64,000 nucleotides of DNA from Clostridium polyendosporum (GCF_018332455.1 NZ_BOPZ01000008.1:1-64000), one strand, 5' to 3'. Shown: positions 7,494 through 16,870, counted from the first letter of the stretch. Notes: generated from the sequence alone by a model not told the origin. Numbers and translations: made by a program.

Positions 7494-8639
7494 ATGAAGA
7501 AAAGACTATTAGGGTCAATAATGGTACTTACCTTAGCAGGAAGTTTATTTGTAGGATGTTCAAAGAATGAATTAAAAGAAAGTGACGTTATTAAAATTGG
7601 TGGAATAGCGCCACTTACCGGAAAAGTTGCAACTTATGGACAGTCAGTTAAAGATGCAGTTTTGCTTGCTGAAGAAGAGATTAATAACAAAGGTGGCATA
7701 AATGGAAAAAAGGTTAAGGTTGTTTATGAGGACGACCAAGCCGAGCAAAATGCAGCAATAAATGCATTTAACAAATTAGTTGATGATGAAAAGGTAGTTG
7801 CAATACTTGGACCAGTAACTTCTGGTGCAACCTTGGCAGTAGCACCAAAAGCAACACAAAATAAAATACCACTATTAACACCTACGGCTACAGAACCAAA
7901 CATAACTAAAATTGGTGGAGACTTTGTATTTAGAGGTTGTTATGTAGATTCTTTCCAAGGATCAACGATGGCAAAGTTTGCTGCGAAGGATTTAGAGAAA
8001 AAGACAGCAGCAATTTTATATAATATAGGATCAGACTATTCAAAGGGTATAGCAGAGTCTTTTAAGAAGGATTTTGAAGCTCAGGGAGGAAAGGTTCTAG
8101 AGTTATTAAGCTATAATAACGGAGATAAGGATTTTAACGCTCAGTTAACAAAGGTAAAGACTGCAAATCCAGATGTTTTATTTCTTCCAGATTACTTTGA
8201 TGTTGCTGCTTTAGCTGCAAAACAAGCAAGAGAACTAGGCGTTAAATCACAATTTTTAGGAGTAGATGGATGGGATGCTGAAGATCTCTACAATATTGCA
8301 GGAGATGCAATAAAGGGTGGATTGTTCATAAATCACTACTTCCAAGGAGATCCTGCAAAGGAAGTTCAAGATTTTGTTACTGCATACAAGGGAAAATATA
8401 ACAAAGAACCAGATGCTCTAGCTGCTTTAGGATATGATGCTGCTAAGACATTATTTAAAGCAATTGAAGATGCTAAGAGTGCAGACGGTGATAAGATAAG
8501 AGAAGCGCTAACAAAGATACAAATAACAGGTGTTACTGGAAAGCAAAGCTTTGGTGAAGATAGAACAGCTGTTAAGGGTGCTGTAATACTAAAGGTTGAA
8601 GGAGAAAAGAGATCATTAGTTAAAAAGATAAACCCTTAG
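7494..8639 (+). CDS. ABC transporter substrate-binding lipoprotein, branched-chain amino acid type
   Basis: 381 residues: a lipoprotein signal with Cys22 (SLFVGC), then the periplasmic-binding type I fold of the Leu/Ile/Val-binding family: IKIGGIAPLTG, GINGKKVKVVYEDDQ, a serine/threonine-rich ligand loop (GPVTSGATLAVAPKA) and GVDGWDAEDL. It would bind an amino acid or amide outside the cell. The start has a GGGAGG site. Unusually, no permease or ATPase genes follow: a terminator lies at 8749 and the next gene is on the other strand, so partners must be elsewhere or the protein works alone. Confidence 0.88.
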   Translation: MKKRLLGSIMVLTLAGSLFVGCSKNELKESDVIKIGGIAPLTGKVATYGQSVKDAVLLAEEEINNKGGINGKKVKVVYEDDQAEQNAAINAFNKLVDDEKVVAILGPVTSGATLAVAPKATQNKIPLLTPTATEPNITKIGGDFVFRGCYVDSFQGSTMAKFAAKDLEKKTAAILYNIGSDYSKGIAESFKKDFEAQGGKVLELLSYNNGDKDFNAQLTKVKTANPDVLFLPDYFDVAALAAKQARELGVKSQFLGVDGWDAEDLYNIAGDAIKGGLFINHYFQGDPAKEVQDFVTAYKGKYNKEPDALAALGYDAAKTLFKAIEDAKSADGDKIREALTKIQITGVTGKQSFGEDRTAVKGAVILKVEGEKRSLVKKINP

Positions 8640-8748
8640 TACTCTAAGAAAGCTGATTAGGCATCTAGCTTATTAAATTTAAGTTATATTTCACTTGGTG
8701 AAATCACTGAAAATAAACTAAGAAAAGATAGTAATGATTTTATAAGTT

Positions 8749-8780
8749 AACCCAGTACTAATTATTGTACTGGGTTTTTG
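8749..8780 (+). terminator. Terminator after the substrate-binding protein gene
   Basis: Stem AACCCAGTAC / GTACTGGGTT with an eight-base loop, followed by a T run. Confidence 0.88.
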
Positions 8781-8798
8781 CTTGATACTAAAAAGTGT

Positions 8799-9932
8799 TT
8801 ATTTATTATTATTAAATAATGTAGGACATCTAGAAAAGAGGGTGTAATTTGCTACTTCCCACCCATGCTTAAATATTAAATCAAATTCATCGTTGGTAAG
8901 ACTTCTAAGAGTTGTGGGGAAATTAGAAGCTTCTTCAACTTCTTGTTTCGTTAAAACATTTTTTGTAGAATTCTTAATTTGTTCAGTGCTCATTCCTGCT
9001 TCAATCATAATATGTCTTGCAGTATTACCGCTTCTTAAATAGACTCCTGAGTTATTTTTACTACTTAAATAACTAACAATCTGACGCGCTCTTAAGCTTC
9101 TTACCTGATCCATAGTAATAAGAACTAATCTGAATGGACTTTTAAACGCTAGCCTCTCTTCTATACCAAGAGCTTTTGAGACATCGCTTACTATAAGAAA
9201 ATTATACTCTTCTTTAAAATTTATACTATTTGGTTTAAAGACAGCTTCAACTCCTAGATTATCATAAACACCACCATCCCATAAATGTAATTTAGAGAAT
9301 GTGGGGGTGTACTTTTCAATTCCAATAGGATGACCTTTTTTATATTTAAACCAAGTGTATTTTTTTGTTTTTAAAACTAATGGACCTATAAGTCCGGGAA
9401 ATGATGCAGACGCCGCCATTGCAGTTGATAGTTTTATCTTAGGGTGATTAACATAGTTAATAAGGTAATCTCCCATTTTTTTATGAGTAAATCTCCAATT
9501 CTTTCCTGTTTCATAGGTAGTTGCATTTATAACCCATTCAGGATAGTCTGGAATTTCAGAAATACTTTGGTTAATGTTCCAACAATGTTCTATTGCTTGA
9601 GAAATTATATTAGCTTTAAATTTAGACAATAGCCAAGGATTAGAAAATAATTTTAAAAATCCATATCTTTGTATATCGGTTTTTGTAAGATAGTATTTAA
9701 CCTTAGTTAATACTTGGTTTTTAAATTCTTCACTGCTTGGCCATCTGTTGAGTATAGAGTATACCAAACCTGTAACTAGAGTGCCGCCTGAAACTGTTGA
9801 TATAAGAGAAATGTTTTCTAGTAAGTTGTCTTCAGCTAGTCTTTGTAAAATTCCTAGATGAAAAACAGATGCTCGAACTCCACCACCAGATAGTGCTAAT
9901 GCTATTTTCATATTATCTACAGTATCAACCAT
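8799..9932 (-). CDS. Patatin-like phospholipase
   Basis: 377 residues. The oxyanion-hole motif SGGGVRAS (15-22) and the nucleophile elbow STVSGGTL (Ser48) begin the patatin fold, and the catalytic Asp is in LWDGGVYDNLG (around 218). The usual G-x-S-x-G elbow has Thr in the first position (T-V-S-G-G). The family hydrolyses acyl esters of phospholipids; there is no signal peptide, so it is expected inside the cell. A GAGGTG site precedes the ATG; an internal ATG at codon 8 is an alternative. It runs convergently toward the lipoprotein gene. Confidence 0.85.
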   Translation of the reverse strand: MVDTVDNMKIALALSGGGVRASVFHLGILQRLAEDNLLENISLISTVSGGTLVTGLVYSILNRWPSSEEFKNQVLTKVKYYLTKTDIQRYGFLKLFSNPWLLSKFKANIISQAIEHCWNINQSISEIPDYPEWVINATTYETGKNWRFTHKKMGDYLINYVNHPKIKLSTAMAASASFPGLIGPLVLKTKKYTWFKYKKGHPIGIEKYTPTFSKLHLWDGGVYDNLGVEAVFKPNSINFKEEYNFLIVSDVSKALGIEERLAFKSPFRLVLITMDQVRSLRARQIVSYLSSKNNSGVYLRSGNTARHIMIEAGMSTEQIKNSTKNVLTKQEVEEASNFPTTLRSLTNDEFDLIFKHGWEVANYTLFSRCPTLFNNNK

Positions 9933-10053
9933 ATAATTTATTCACCTCGTATATCGTATAGTTTTATAATCGAAAGATAGAAGATATATAAATATAATTT
10001 TTGTTATTTAAAAAATAATTATAATAACATTATAAATAAATATAAAAAATATA

Positions 10054-10082
10054 TTGCATTGATTAAACTTCTGTGTTACTAT
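10054..10082 (+). promoter_or_regulatory. Promoter of the lysine riboswitch-lysC unit
   Basis: A -35 TTGCAT (10054-10059), a 17-base spacer and a -10 TACTAT (10077-10082) lie about 25 bases before the riboswitch. Confidence 0.65.
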
Positions 10083-10107
10083 AGAGAAAACTTAATCGGA
10101 ATTCGAC

Positions 10108-10290
10108 AATTACCTAGGGTAGAGGCGCTATAAGCTAATAGTACTCATCAGTAGCTGGCAAGCATTGATGGATGAGAAAAGGAGCTATAGCCGAAGAGGT
10201 TGTTTTGGCAAAAACAACTTCTGGCTTTGCATATAACATATGCAGGGCTGTCACTTAAAGTTTTAAGTGGAGAGCTACAAGGTTACATCA
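10108..10290 (+). ncRNA. Lysine riboswitch (L-box)
   Basis: The conserved L-box blocks occur in order: GGGTAGAGGCGC (10117-10128), TAGTACTCATCAGTAGC (10139-10155), GGAGCTATAGCCGAAGAGG (10181-10199), TTCTGGCTTTGC (10219-10230), GGGCTGTCACTTAAAG (10245-10260) and GGAGAGCTAC (10269-10278), with closing-stem complementarity between TTACC...GTAG and CTAC...GGTTA. Lysine binding should favour the terminator just downstream and shut off aspartokinase synthesis. Confidence 0.93.
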
Positions 10291-10317
10291 TAATGCATAA
10301 CCATCTTTGATTATTAT

Positions 10318-10357
10318 ATGCAGCCAAGGTGTACCTTGGCTGCATTTATTTTTTTTG
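10318..10357 (+). terminator. Riboswitch-controlled terminator (expression platform)
   Basis: A strong 12-13-bp stem (ATGCAGCCAAGGT / ACCTTGGCTGCAT) followed by TTATTTTTTTTG lies between the lysine aptamer and lysC, so it is the intrinsic terminator switched by the aptamer. Confidence 0.9.
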
Positions 10358-10378
10358 TTGGAAAAAGGGGGATTTTTT

Positions 10379-11578
10379 TTGAAAACAATAGTTCAAAAGT
10401 ATGGTGGTAGCTCAGTAGCTACTACAGAAAAGATTTTAAAAGTGGCAGATACTTTGATAAAAAGAAAGAAAGAAGATAATAGAATAGTTGTAGTTGTATC
10501 AGCTATGGGTGATACAACAGATGATTTAATTGGATTAACAAAGCAAATAAGTAAGAATCCAGATAAAAGAGAGATGGATGCACTATTAGCAACTGGTGAG
10601 ATGATTTCTGCATCACTTCTTTCAATGGCTCTTATAGAAAAAGGCTATGATGCAGTAAGCTATACAGCATATCAGATTGGAATTAAAACTACAGGATTAT
10701 ACGGAAGATCTCTTATAGATGATATAGACGTTAGTAGAGTTGAAAAAAGCCTTAGTGAAGGAAAAATTGTTATAGTAGCAGGTTTCCAAGGTGTTAATGA
10801 AGATGGTGATATAACAACTCTAGGAAGAGGAGGATCAGATACATCTGCTGTTGCTCTTGCTGTAAAATTACAAGGTGAGTGCGAAATATACACAGATGTT
10901 GACGGAATTTATAGCTGTGATCCAAGAAAGTTTAAAGAAGCAAAAAAACTTGAATTCATAGATTATGAAGAAATGTTGGAGTTAGCAAGTCTTGGAGCAC
11001 AAGTTATGCATTCAAGAAGTGTAGAGCTTGCTCAAAAGTATAATATACCAATTTATGTTGGATTAAGTTGTAGTGATATAAAGGGAACCATAATTAAGGG
11101 GGTTAAGGATATGAATTTAGAAAGTAAATCAGTAACAGGATTAGCAACTTGTGATGAAGATATATCTATAACAGTAAAAAATTTACCATCAAATATTAAT
11201 ATTTTATCAGATTTATTTGAGCGTGTTGCAAGAAAGAAAATTAATATAGATATGATTTCTCAAACAGCACCGTTAGGAGAAAAAGTTAATGTTTCATTTA
11301 CAATACCACACAGTGATTTAGATGAATGTTTAGATATTTTAAGAGATTTTACAATAGAAGACAATATCCATATAGATGAAAATATAACTAAATTTTCTCT
11401 AGTAGGTCTTGGAATGAAGAATACAACAGGAGTAGCTGCAAGTTTATTTAGAATTTTTTCAGAAGCTCAAATTGAAGTGAAGATGATAACAACTTCAGAA
11501 ATAAGAATAACTTGTGCTATAAAAAATGATGATAAGATAAAGGCTATTGACTTGGCAGCAAAGCAGTTTAATTTATAA
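10379..11578 (+). CDS. lysC: Aspartate kinase
   Basis: 399 residues from the TTG at 10379, chosen because a GGGGGA site lies seven bases upstream and any earlier start would overlap the terminator hairpin. It phosphorylates aspartate, the first step to lysine, diaminopimelate, threonine and methionine. Visible motifs: the N-terminal KYGGSS nucleotide loop, TTLGRGGSDTSA and the YTDVDGIYSCDPR substrate region, then two ACT regulatory domains in the last ~130 residues. It stands alone behind the lysine riboswitch, so it is the lysine-sensitive isozyme. Confidence 0.95.
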   Translation: MKTIVQKYGGSSVATTEKILKVADTLIKRKKEDNRIVVVVSAMGDTTDDLIGLTKQISKNPDKREMDALLATGEMISASLLSMALIEKGYDAVSYTAYQIGIKTTGLYGRSLIDDIDVSRVEKSLSEGKIVIVAGFQGVNEDGDITTLGRGGSDTSAVALAVKLQGECEIYTDVDGIYSCDPRKFKEAKKLEFIDYEEMLELASLGAQVMHSRSVELAQKYNIPIYVGLSCSDIKGTIIKGVKDMNLESKSVTGLATCDEDISITVKNLPSNINILSDLFERVARKKINIDMISQTAPLGEKVNVSFTIPHSDLDECLDILRDFTIEDNIHIDENITKFSLVGLGMKNTTGVAASLFRIFSEAQIEVKMITTSEIRITCAIKNDDKIKAIDLAAKQFNL

Positions 11579-11659
11579 TTTCATGCATGTTTTAAAACAA
11601 AGTAAACTTGATTTAGTTTCTTTTCAAGTAAAATTATTTGAAAAAAGTAGGTGAATAAC

Positions 11660-12859
11660 ATGAGCCTGTTAGAAAAAGATCTTAATAAGCTGGTTAATGC
11701 TTTAGAAATGGGAAAAAATTTTTCTCAATTACAAATACAAAGTGATTATGAAAAGATGTTTAAAGATAATCTAGCAGAATTAGATAGCGTTAGCTTAATG
11801 AATCAATTAAGCAAAAATGACTTAGACAAAATTCGAAAGTACTTAGAGATAAGGGGTAAAAGTTCTCTTAGAAAAGCAGAGCTTATAGTAGCTTTAAGTA
11901 AATACATAATGGATAACACTAGTGAAATTCTTATGAATACACTAGATGTAGAACAATTAAAATTTATTAGGTGCATATTAAAAAACAACGGTAGAATAAA
12001 TTATATAAGAACAGAGAAAAATGATGAAATCATTAATAGTTTGAGGATATTGGGAATTATATATCCTATAAGACATGAAATGGGATGTAAGCAGCTAATT
12101 ATACCAAATAATTTTATAGATGTTATAGATAAAACCTTAAAGAATAAGGATATTATAAGTAAAATATATAAAAACGATAGAATTTATAATTTGGCTAGAG
12201 GATTAATTAATATATATGGAATTGTACCTTTTAATATTTTGAATCAAAAGATATACAATATAATTGGTGAAGAATTAGAAGTTAATTATCTATTTAATAC
12301 TTTATGGAAATACAATGAAAGAAGCACGTTTTTTAGATGGCATGAAAATCAGTATTTTGTAAGTATACAAGTATTTGATGTTAATAATATTCTAAAGGAA
12401 CAGTTTGAAAGAATAGAGATTCAATATAAGGATTTTGATGAAAAAGCTATTATATCAGCATCTAAGAATAAATATTCAGTATGGAATGAATGGTATAAGT
12501 CAATGTATTCATTTTTAATAAACTTTCCTAATATTACGGAAGAATTTGCTGTTGAATTTATAAATGATATTAGTAACATGCTGAAAAATAATTTTAGTAT
12601 TTTTGATATAGTTAATACTTGTAGTCAAAAAATTGTATTTAATAATGAAGATAAGTTAAAGAAGTTTGTGGGCCTATTGACGGATGTCGCTAGTAACTGC
12701 AACTTGTGGATTCTTAAAGGTCATACGCCAAATGAAATTTATAATGTAGAAAAGGAAGCTAGTAGTACTGCAATAATTAAGCGTGAAAAGATTGGCAGAA
12801 ATCAACCGTGTACATGCGGTAGCAACAAGAAGTACAAGCGTTGCTGTGGAAGAGGCTAA
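11660..12859 (+). CDS. SEC-C zinc-motif protein with a SAP/Rho_N-like segment
   Basis: 399 residues. The C-terminus (GRNQPCTCGSNKKYKRCCG) is a complete SEC-C zinc motif with the CxCx8CC pattern, as in SecA tails, usually for binding protein or nucleic acid. Residues about 50-80 (LDKIRKYLEIRG...LRKAELIVALSKYI) look like a SAP / Rho N-terminal helix-extended-helix. The long middle is Asn/Ile-rich and not recognised. The start is the ATG at 11660; the in-frame GTG nine bases earlier is part of the AGGTG ribosome site. Function unknown. Confidence 0.75.
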   Translation: MSLLEKDLNKLVNALEMGKNFSQLQIQSDYEKMFKDNLAELDSVSLMNQLSKNDLDKIRKYLEIRGKSSLRKAELIVALSKYIMDNTSEILMNTLDVEQLKFIRCILKNNGRINYIRTEKNDEIINSLRILGIIYPIRHEMGCKQLIIPNNFIDVIDKTLKNKDIISKIYKNDRIYNLARGLINIYGIVPFNILNQKIYNIIGEELEVNYLFNTLWKYNERSTFFRWHENQYFVSIQVFDVNNILKEQFERIEIQYKDFDEKAIISASKNKYSVWNEWYKSMYSFLINFPNITEEFAVEFINDISNMLKNNFSIFDIVNTCSQKIVFNNEDKLKKFVGLLTDVASNCNLWILKGHTPNEIYNVEKEASSTAIIKREKIGRNQPCTCGSNKKYKRCCGRG

Positions 12860-12923
12860 GTTTTAGTGATTTGTAAAAAATATTTAATTTAAAATGTGTA
12901 ATAAAGTTAAGATATGCTAGGAG

Positions 12924-12978
12924 AAATAAATAGGTTGTTCTAAAGGAGTATGGTATCTTTAGAACAACCTATTTATTT
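12924..12978. terminator. Perfect 22-bp inverted repeat terminator, bidirectional
   Basis: AAATAAATAGGTTGTTCTAAAG and its exact complement are separated by an 11-base loop. Placed between convergent genes, it can end transcription both ways. Confidence 0.85.
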
Positions 12979-13044
12979 GTTGTCATTTTACAAAATGAAA
13001 TTTCACTAAAGCTTCAGAATACAGCTTAGGCATATGTATTAAAA
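12979..13044 (+). repeat. Family B intergenic repeat (degenerate)
   Basis: TTGTCATTTTACAAAATGAAATTT followed by ACTAAAGCT and CTTAGGCAT matches the family B layout with several changes. It abuts the preceding terminator. Confidence 0.55.
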
Positions 13045-13097
13045 TGAAAAAACTCATAATAAAAGATTATGACTATATAAGTATAAACTTTGAGTTT

Positions 13098-13775
13098 CTA
13101 TATAAAAAAGCTATATACAATAGGTATAAAAACTGCTGGTAACAGATTGGCTACCTTTATTTTTGTAACTCCTAACATATTTAATCCTAATCCTATAATA
13201 AGTAAGCTTCCGACTGCAGTCATATTACTTACAACTGTATCTATTAAAATACCTTTTAAAAAAGATGCTCCTAGAGTTATAGATCCTTGATATACTAAAA
13301 CAGAAATAGAGGAAAATAATACGCCTACTCCTAGTGAGGAAGCAAATATAATAGAGCCAATTCCATCGAGTATAGACTTTGCAAAAAGTATATCATGTTT
13401 TCCTTGAAGACCGCTTTCTAGGGAACCTACTATAGCCATAGCCCCTACACAAAACAAAAGACTAGAGCTAACAAACCCTTCAGAAAAAGAACTATTATTA
13501 TTGTTTTTAAATTTTGCTTGTAAGAAATCTCCGAGCCTTTTCAACCATTCATCAATATCTATAATTTCTCCAATTAGAGCACCTAAAGCTATAGATATAA
13601 TTATTAATAGAGGATTGTTTCCTTTTAGTGAACCTGAGATTCCAATGTAAATTACACATAATGATAATCCATTCATTATGGTATTACTTACTTTCTCTGA
13701 AAGTCCACCTTTAATAATTAGTCCGATTATACAGCCTGATATGATTGCAATGACATTTACTATAGTACCTAGCAA
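13098..13775 (-). CDS. DUF554 membrane protein
   Basis: 225 residues from a TTG at 13775 preceded by GGGGG eight bases upstream; the frame is open further upstream, but that part overlaps the next gene's terminator region. Six or so membrane helices with the DUF554 (YdfK/YqgA) pattern: LGTIVNVIAIISGCIIG at the start, ALGALIGEIIDIDEWLKRLG, and Gly/Ser-rich helices. A transport or channel role is presumed for the family but no substrate is known. Confidence 0.85.
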   Translation of the reverse strand: MLGTIVNVIAIISGCIIGLIIKGGLSEKVSNTIMNGLSLCVIYIGISGSLKGNNPLLIIISIALGALIGEIIDIDEWLKRLGDFLQAKFKNNNNSSFSEGFVSSSLLFCVGAMAIVGSLESGLQGKHDILFAKSILDGIGSIIFASSLGVGVLFSSISVLVYQGSITLGASFLKGILIDTVVSNMTAVGSLLIIGLGLNMLGVTKIKVANLLPAVFIPIVYSFFI

Positions 13776-13850
13776 AAATAAAACCCCCTTTTTATATTGA
13801 AAAATACAACAAGTTAATTCTACAACATTGAATGGTTTCATGCAAAACTA

Positions 13851-13890
13851 AAAACCATACGCTATTTGAAATTAAGCGCATGGTTTTTTA
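13851..13890 (-). terminator. Terminator after the M20 amidohydrolase gene
   Basis: Imperfect stem AAAACCATACGCT / AGCGCATGGTTTTT; on the minus strand it ends in a T-rich run. Confidence 0.7.
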
Positions 13891-13950
13891 GAGGATACTT
13901 TTCTTTTTAACAATGTGTGTTTAATTAGTTTAGTTTATAGGCTGCACTGT

Positions 13951-15066
13951 TTATTCATAGTTTAGTATAAAAGTCGTTAAAATAAATATTCCCCAAAAGA
14001 GAGATTCCATTGAACCATTAAATATAGGAGAGTGAAGTGGATTTTCACCTAGCTTTCCATCAGCTATACCGAGCCTAAAATGAACACAAGGAATTTTTTC
14101 GCAGTAATAGGAGAAGTCCTCTGAAGCAAAGGTTTTATCTAATGGTAGTACATTATCCTTTCCTATTGCGTTTATAATAACATTCACAAATTCTTCTGTT
14201 AGCTTTTTATCAGTTATTAGTGGAGGGTAGTGCATAATGTATTTAATATTAGATTCACATCCATACTTTTCTGCTGTGAGTTTGGAAACATCTAGAATAT
14301 CTTCTTTTAATTTATATCTTAAATTATTATCAAATGTTCTTAGAGTTCCTTTAATTTCTGCTATATTTGAAATAACATTACTTACACTTCCACAGTTAAG
14401 AGTTGCAAAGGTTAAAACGTGAGGATTTAAAGGATTATTTTCTAATTTTGATTTTATTGTCATTGCATTTATAAAATCCATAGCAGGGTAAAGAGGATTT
14501 CTACAAAGGTGTGGAGTAGCAGCATGTCCTCCAATTCCTTTAAAAATTATGTGAAAGTCATCTACTGAAGCCATGGAAGGGCCACCAGTGATTTCAATTT
14601 TACCAACGGGAATTTTAGGCCAAACGTGAAAACCTAACAAAGCTTTAACTTTGGGAGTTTCTAAAGCACCTTCTTCTATCATATGAACTGCACCACCTAT
14701 TGCTTCCTCCGCTGGCTGAAGAAGGAACTTTACAGTCTTATTGCAGCCTAACTTCTTCAAAATCAAAGCTGTACCAAGCGTTATAGCCATATGAAAATCA
14801 TGACCACAAGCATGAGATACTCCATTAACTGAGATAGCATCAATATCTGATCTTAGAGCTATAGCTTCATTTCCACAACCTAAGGTAGCCACAACACCTG
14901 TTTTTGCAATTTTTTCTCCCTCAATTCCTATAGAATTAAAAAAGTCTAATATAATCTTCTGAGTGTTATATTCTTTAAAAGATAACTCAGGGTTATGATG
15001 AAGTTTTTTCCATAGTAATTCAATTTCGTTTAAATTTTGATTAATAATATCTTTAATAGTATTCAA
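13951..15066 (-). CDS. M20 family metallo-aminoacylase / amidohydrolase
   Basis: 371 residues of the M20D group. Metal ligands are visible in HACGHDFH, QPAEEA (catalytic Glu pair), GFH and the C-terminal LHSP. The family removes acyl groups from amino acids (hippurate, IAA-amino acids, N-acetyl-diaminopimelate); the substrate cannot be assigned here. The start is TTG at 15066 with GGGGGC eight bases upstream. No diaminopimelate genes are adjacent, so the dapL-type role is not supported. Confidence 0.88.
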   Translation of the reverse strand: MNTIKDIINQNLNEIELLWKKLHHNPELSFKEYNTQKIILDFFNSIGIEGEKIAKTGVVATLGCGNEAIALRSDIDAISVNGVSHACGHDFHMAITLGTALILKKLGCNKTVKFLLQPAEEAIGGAVHMIEEGALETPKVKALLGFHVWPKIPVGKIEITGGPSMASVDDFHIIFKGIGGHAATPHLCRNPLYPAMDFINAMTIKSKLENNPLNPHVLTFATLNCGSVSNVISNIAEIKGTLRTFDNNLRYKLKEDILDVSKLTAEKYGCESNIKYIMHYPPLITDKKLTEEFVNVIINAIGKDNVLPLDKTFASEDFSYYCEKIPCVHFRLGIADGKLGENPLHSPIFNGSMESLFWGIFILTTFILNYE

Positions 15067-15147
15067 TTTTATCGCCCCCTGTATAGTTTATTATATGATT
15101 TTTATCAAACTTCGCAAATGTTTTTTTATGTAATTTAGTGTAAAGAA

Positions 15148-15182
15148 AAAATTCCCTGCCAGATTAATGGTGGGGAATTTTA
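15148..15182 (-). terminator. Terminator after the hemolysin III-family gene
   Basis: Stem AAAATTCCCTGCC / GGTGGGGAATTTT; the minus-strand transcript ends in TTTTTTC. Confidence 0.8.
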
Positions 15183-15196
15183 AATTATTGCCATTT

Positions 15197-15844
15197 TTAT
15201 AATATAAATTTATAGACTAACCAGAAGTGGCTAAAACTTCCCATAAGTACAAATATATGAAATATTTCATGAAAACCAAACTTTGGAGATATATTAGGAG
15301 ACTTAATAGCATATATTATTCCTCCTATAGTATAAAGTATTCCACCAACTAAAAGCCATAAAAAACCACTTAAAAGTAGGTTTCTATATATGGGTACACT
15401 TAAGGTTAATGCCATCCAACCCATTGCTATATAGAATGATGTATATAGCCAACGAGGGCAATTATTCCAAAATACTTTTACTAATATTCCAACTATAGCA
15501 AGAGTCCAAACTGTTATAAGTACACCAATTCTTAAGTTACCTTTTAAAACTACAGCACAAATTGGAGTGTAAGTGCCTGCAATAAGTACAAATATCATTG
15601 AATGATCCAATTTTCTTAAAACTGTGATGACTTTATCAGAAGATTTTACTGAATGATATATTGAACTTGCAGTATATAAAAATATTAGACTTAATCCGAA
15701 TATAATAGCAGAAGTTAACTTTGATGGTGAGAAGTCATCAACAGCTACAACTTTTATAATCATTGCTAATAATCCAAAAAATGATGAAATAACTCCAAGT
15801 AAATGGCTAATACTATTAATAGGTTCTCTTATATATTTGTTCAT
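15197..15844 (-). CDS. Hemolysin III / PAQR-family membrane protein (YqfA-like)
   Basis: 215 residues with seven predicted membrane helices. PAQR metal-site residues are seen in SSIYHSVKSSDK, LRKLDHSMIFVLIAGTYTP and the C-terminal HEIFHIFVLMGSFSHF. Related to bacterial hemolysin III and adiponectin receptors; the bacterial role is not settled. GGGG-type ribosome site before the ATG. Single-gene unit, with a terminator 15 bases after its stop. Confidence 0.9.
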   Translation of the reverse strand: MNKYIREPINSISHLLGVISSFFGLLAMIIKVVAVDDFSPSKLTSAIIFGLSLIFLYTASSIYHSVKSSDKVITVLRKLDHSMIFVLIAGTYTPICAVVLKGNLRIGVLITVWTLAIVGILVKVFWNNCPRWLYTSFYIAMGWMALTLSVPIYRNLLLSGFLWLLVGGILYTIGGIIYAIKSPNISPKFGFHEIFHIFVLMGSFSHFWLVYKFIL

Positions 15845-15979
15845 ATCAATATCCCCTTTCTATACAACAGCAAGTGGTTATTCAAACTATGTTATATTAT
15901 GTCTATATTATATGTTGTAGTAGGAATAATATGCAAGTAATTATTTTTTTTATTATAGTTAATTATTAATCATATAACT

Positions 15980-16044
15980 AGATATTTCTTGAAATATCTA
16001 CTAAATTCTATTAATATTAAATTAAGTAGTTTTAAAAACTACTT
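15980..16044. promoter_or_regulatory. Two palindromes upstream of the DUF1836 gene
   Basis: AGATATTTCTTGAAATATCT (15980-15999) and AAGTAGTTTTTAAAACTACTT-type dyad (16024-16044) lie 40-100 bases before a gene for a probable DNA-binding protein. They could be operators; the second could also be a weak terminator. Confidence 0.4.
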
Positions 16045-16081
16045 GTTGTTATTTATATGTTGAAGAAAGTAGGTATTTAAC

Positions 16082-16660
16082 ATGAATTTTGAAAAGGAAA
16101 ATATAAATACAGAGAATATTCTTAAAAAATTAGAAGAGTTACATCTTTCAGATGATATACTTTTAGAACAGATTCCCAATCTTGATTTGTATATGGATCA
16201 GGTAATAACTCTTTTCGAAAATAATTTGGCAGGTACGAAAAGAAATGAAGAGGATAAGCTTCTTACAAAAACAATGATTAATAATTACACCAAAGATAAA
16301 CTTCTTATGGGGGCTGTTAAGAAAAAGTATACAAGAGAGCATATCATTCTGATGATACTTATTTATAATTTAAAGCAGAGTATTGCTATAAATGATATAA
16401 AAAGTATTTTAAATCCTATTGTTGAGAAAGTGGGGAATAATGAAAAGGTTAATTTAGAAGAGTTATATTTAAAATATCTTAAGATTAAGAAGGAAAATAG
16501 CGAACACTTGAAAACTTCTATGCAGGAAAAACTAGATGTGGTTAAAGAGAATGATGGGGGATTACTTCTATATATACTTTCTTTAATAGATATGGCCAAT
16601 GGATATAGAAAACTTGCAGAAAACCTTATAGACAATTACTTCCCTAAAGTGGACAAATAG
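16082..16660 (+). CDS. DUF1836 protein, probable helix-turn-helix regulator
   Basis: 192 residues. The segment IPNLDLYMDQVITLFENNLAG ... LLTKTMINNYTKDKLL (about 45-85) is the DUF1836 hallmark (YkrK-like), a MerR-like winged helix predicted to bind DNA. The C-terminal half is helical. A GTAGG site lies ten bases before the ATG. It stands alone, with palindromes upstream that fit autoregulation. Confidence 0.8.
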   Translation: MNFEKENINTENILKKLEELHLSDDILLEQIPNLDLYMDQVITLFENNLAGTKRNEEDKLLTKTMINNYTKDKLLMGAVKKKYTREHIILMILIYNLKQSIAINDIKSILNPIVEKVGNNEKVNLEELYLKYLKIKKENSEHLKTSMQEKLDVVKENDGGLLLYILSLIDMANGYRKLAENLIDNYFPKVDK

Positions 16661-16668
16661 ACTTAATA

Positions 16669-16783
16669 AAAAAAGGTAACCTGCTTTTAATTGTTGCCAT
16701 CTCACAAAGTGAAATTTGGCTAAAATTGAACAGACCTAATAGGCGTTCAATTTTATACAATCTTATGCAAGGTACCTTTTTGT
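16669..16783 (+). terminator. Terminator hairpin with a family B repeat in its loop
   Basis: Outer arms AAAAAGGTAACCTGC (16669-16683) and GCAAGGTACCTTTTT (16768-16782) are complementary and end in a T run. The 85 bases between them contain a family B copy (16693-16758: CTCACAAAGTGAAATTTGGCTAAAATTGAACAGACC ... GTTCAATTTTAT in outline), as if the repeat entered the loop. Confidence 0.6.
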
Positions 16784-16870
16784 TAAGTTTACTTATGAAT
16801 AATTCTATATAAATCTCGCTAATAAATTCCTTTGTTATGAGATTTTAATTAGTAATGACTAATAAATATA

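Noticed and set aside
10307-10378. N-terminal extension of aspartate kinase in the open frame before 10379
   Set aside because: These codons run through the riboswitch terminator hairpin; the TTG at 10379 has a proper ribosome site and gives the normal protein length.
13951-15066. Assignment of the M20 gene as N-acetyl-diaminopimelate deacetylase (dapL pathway)
   Set aside because: Motifs are shared by several M20 subgroups, dapF is distant, and no dapH or dapX-type gene is adjacent, so the narrow call is not supported.
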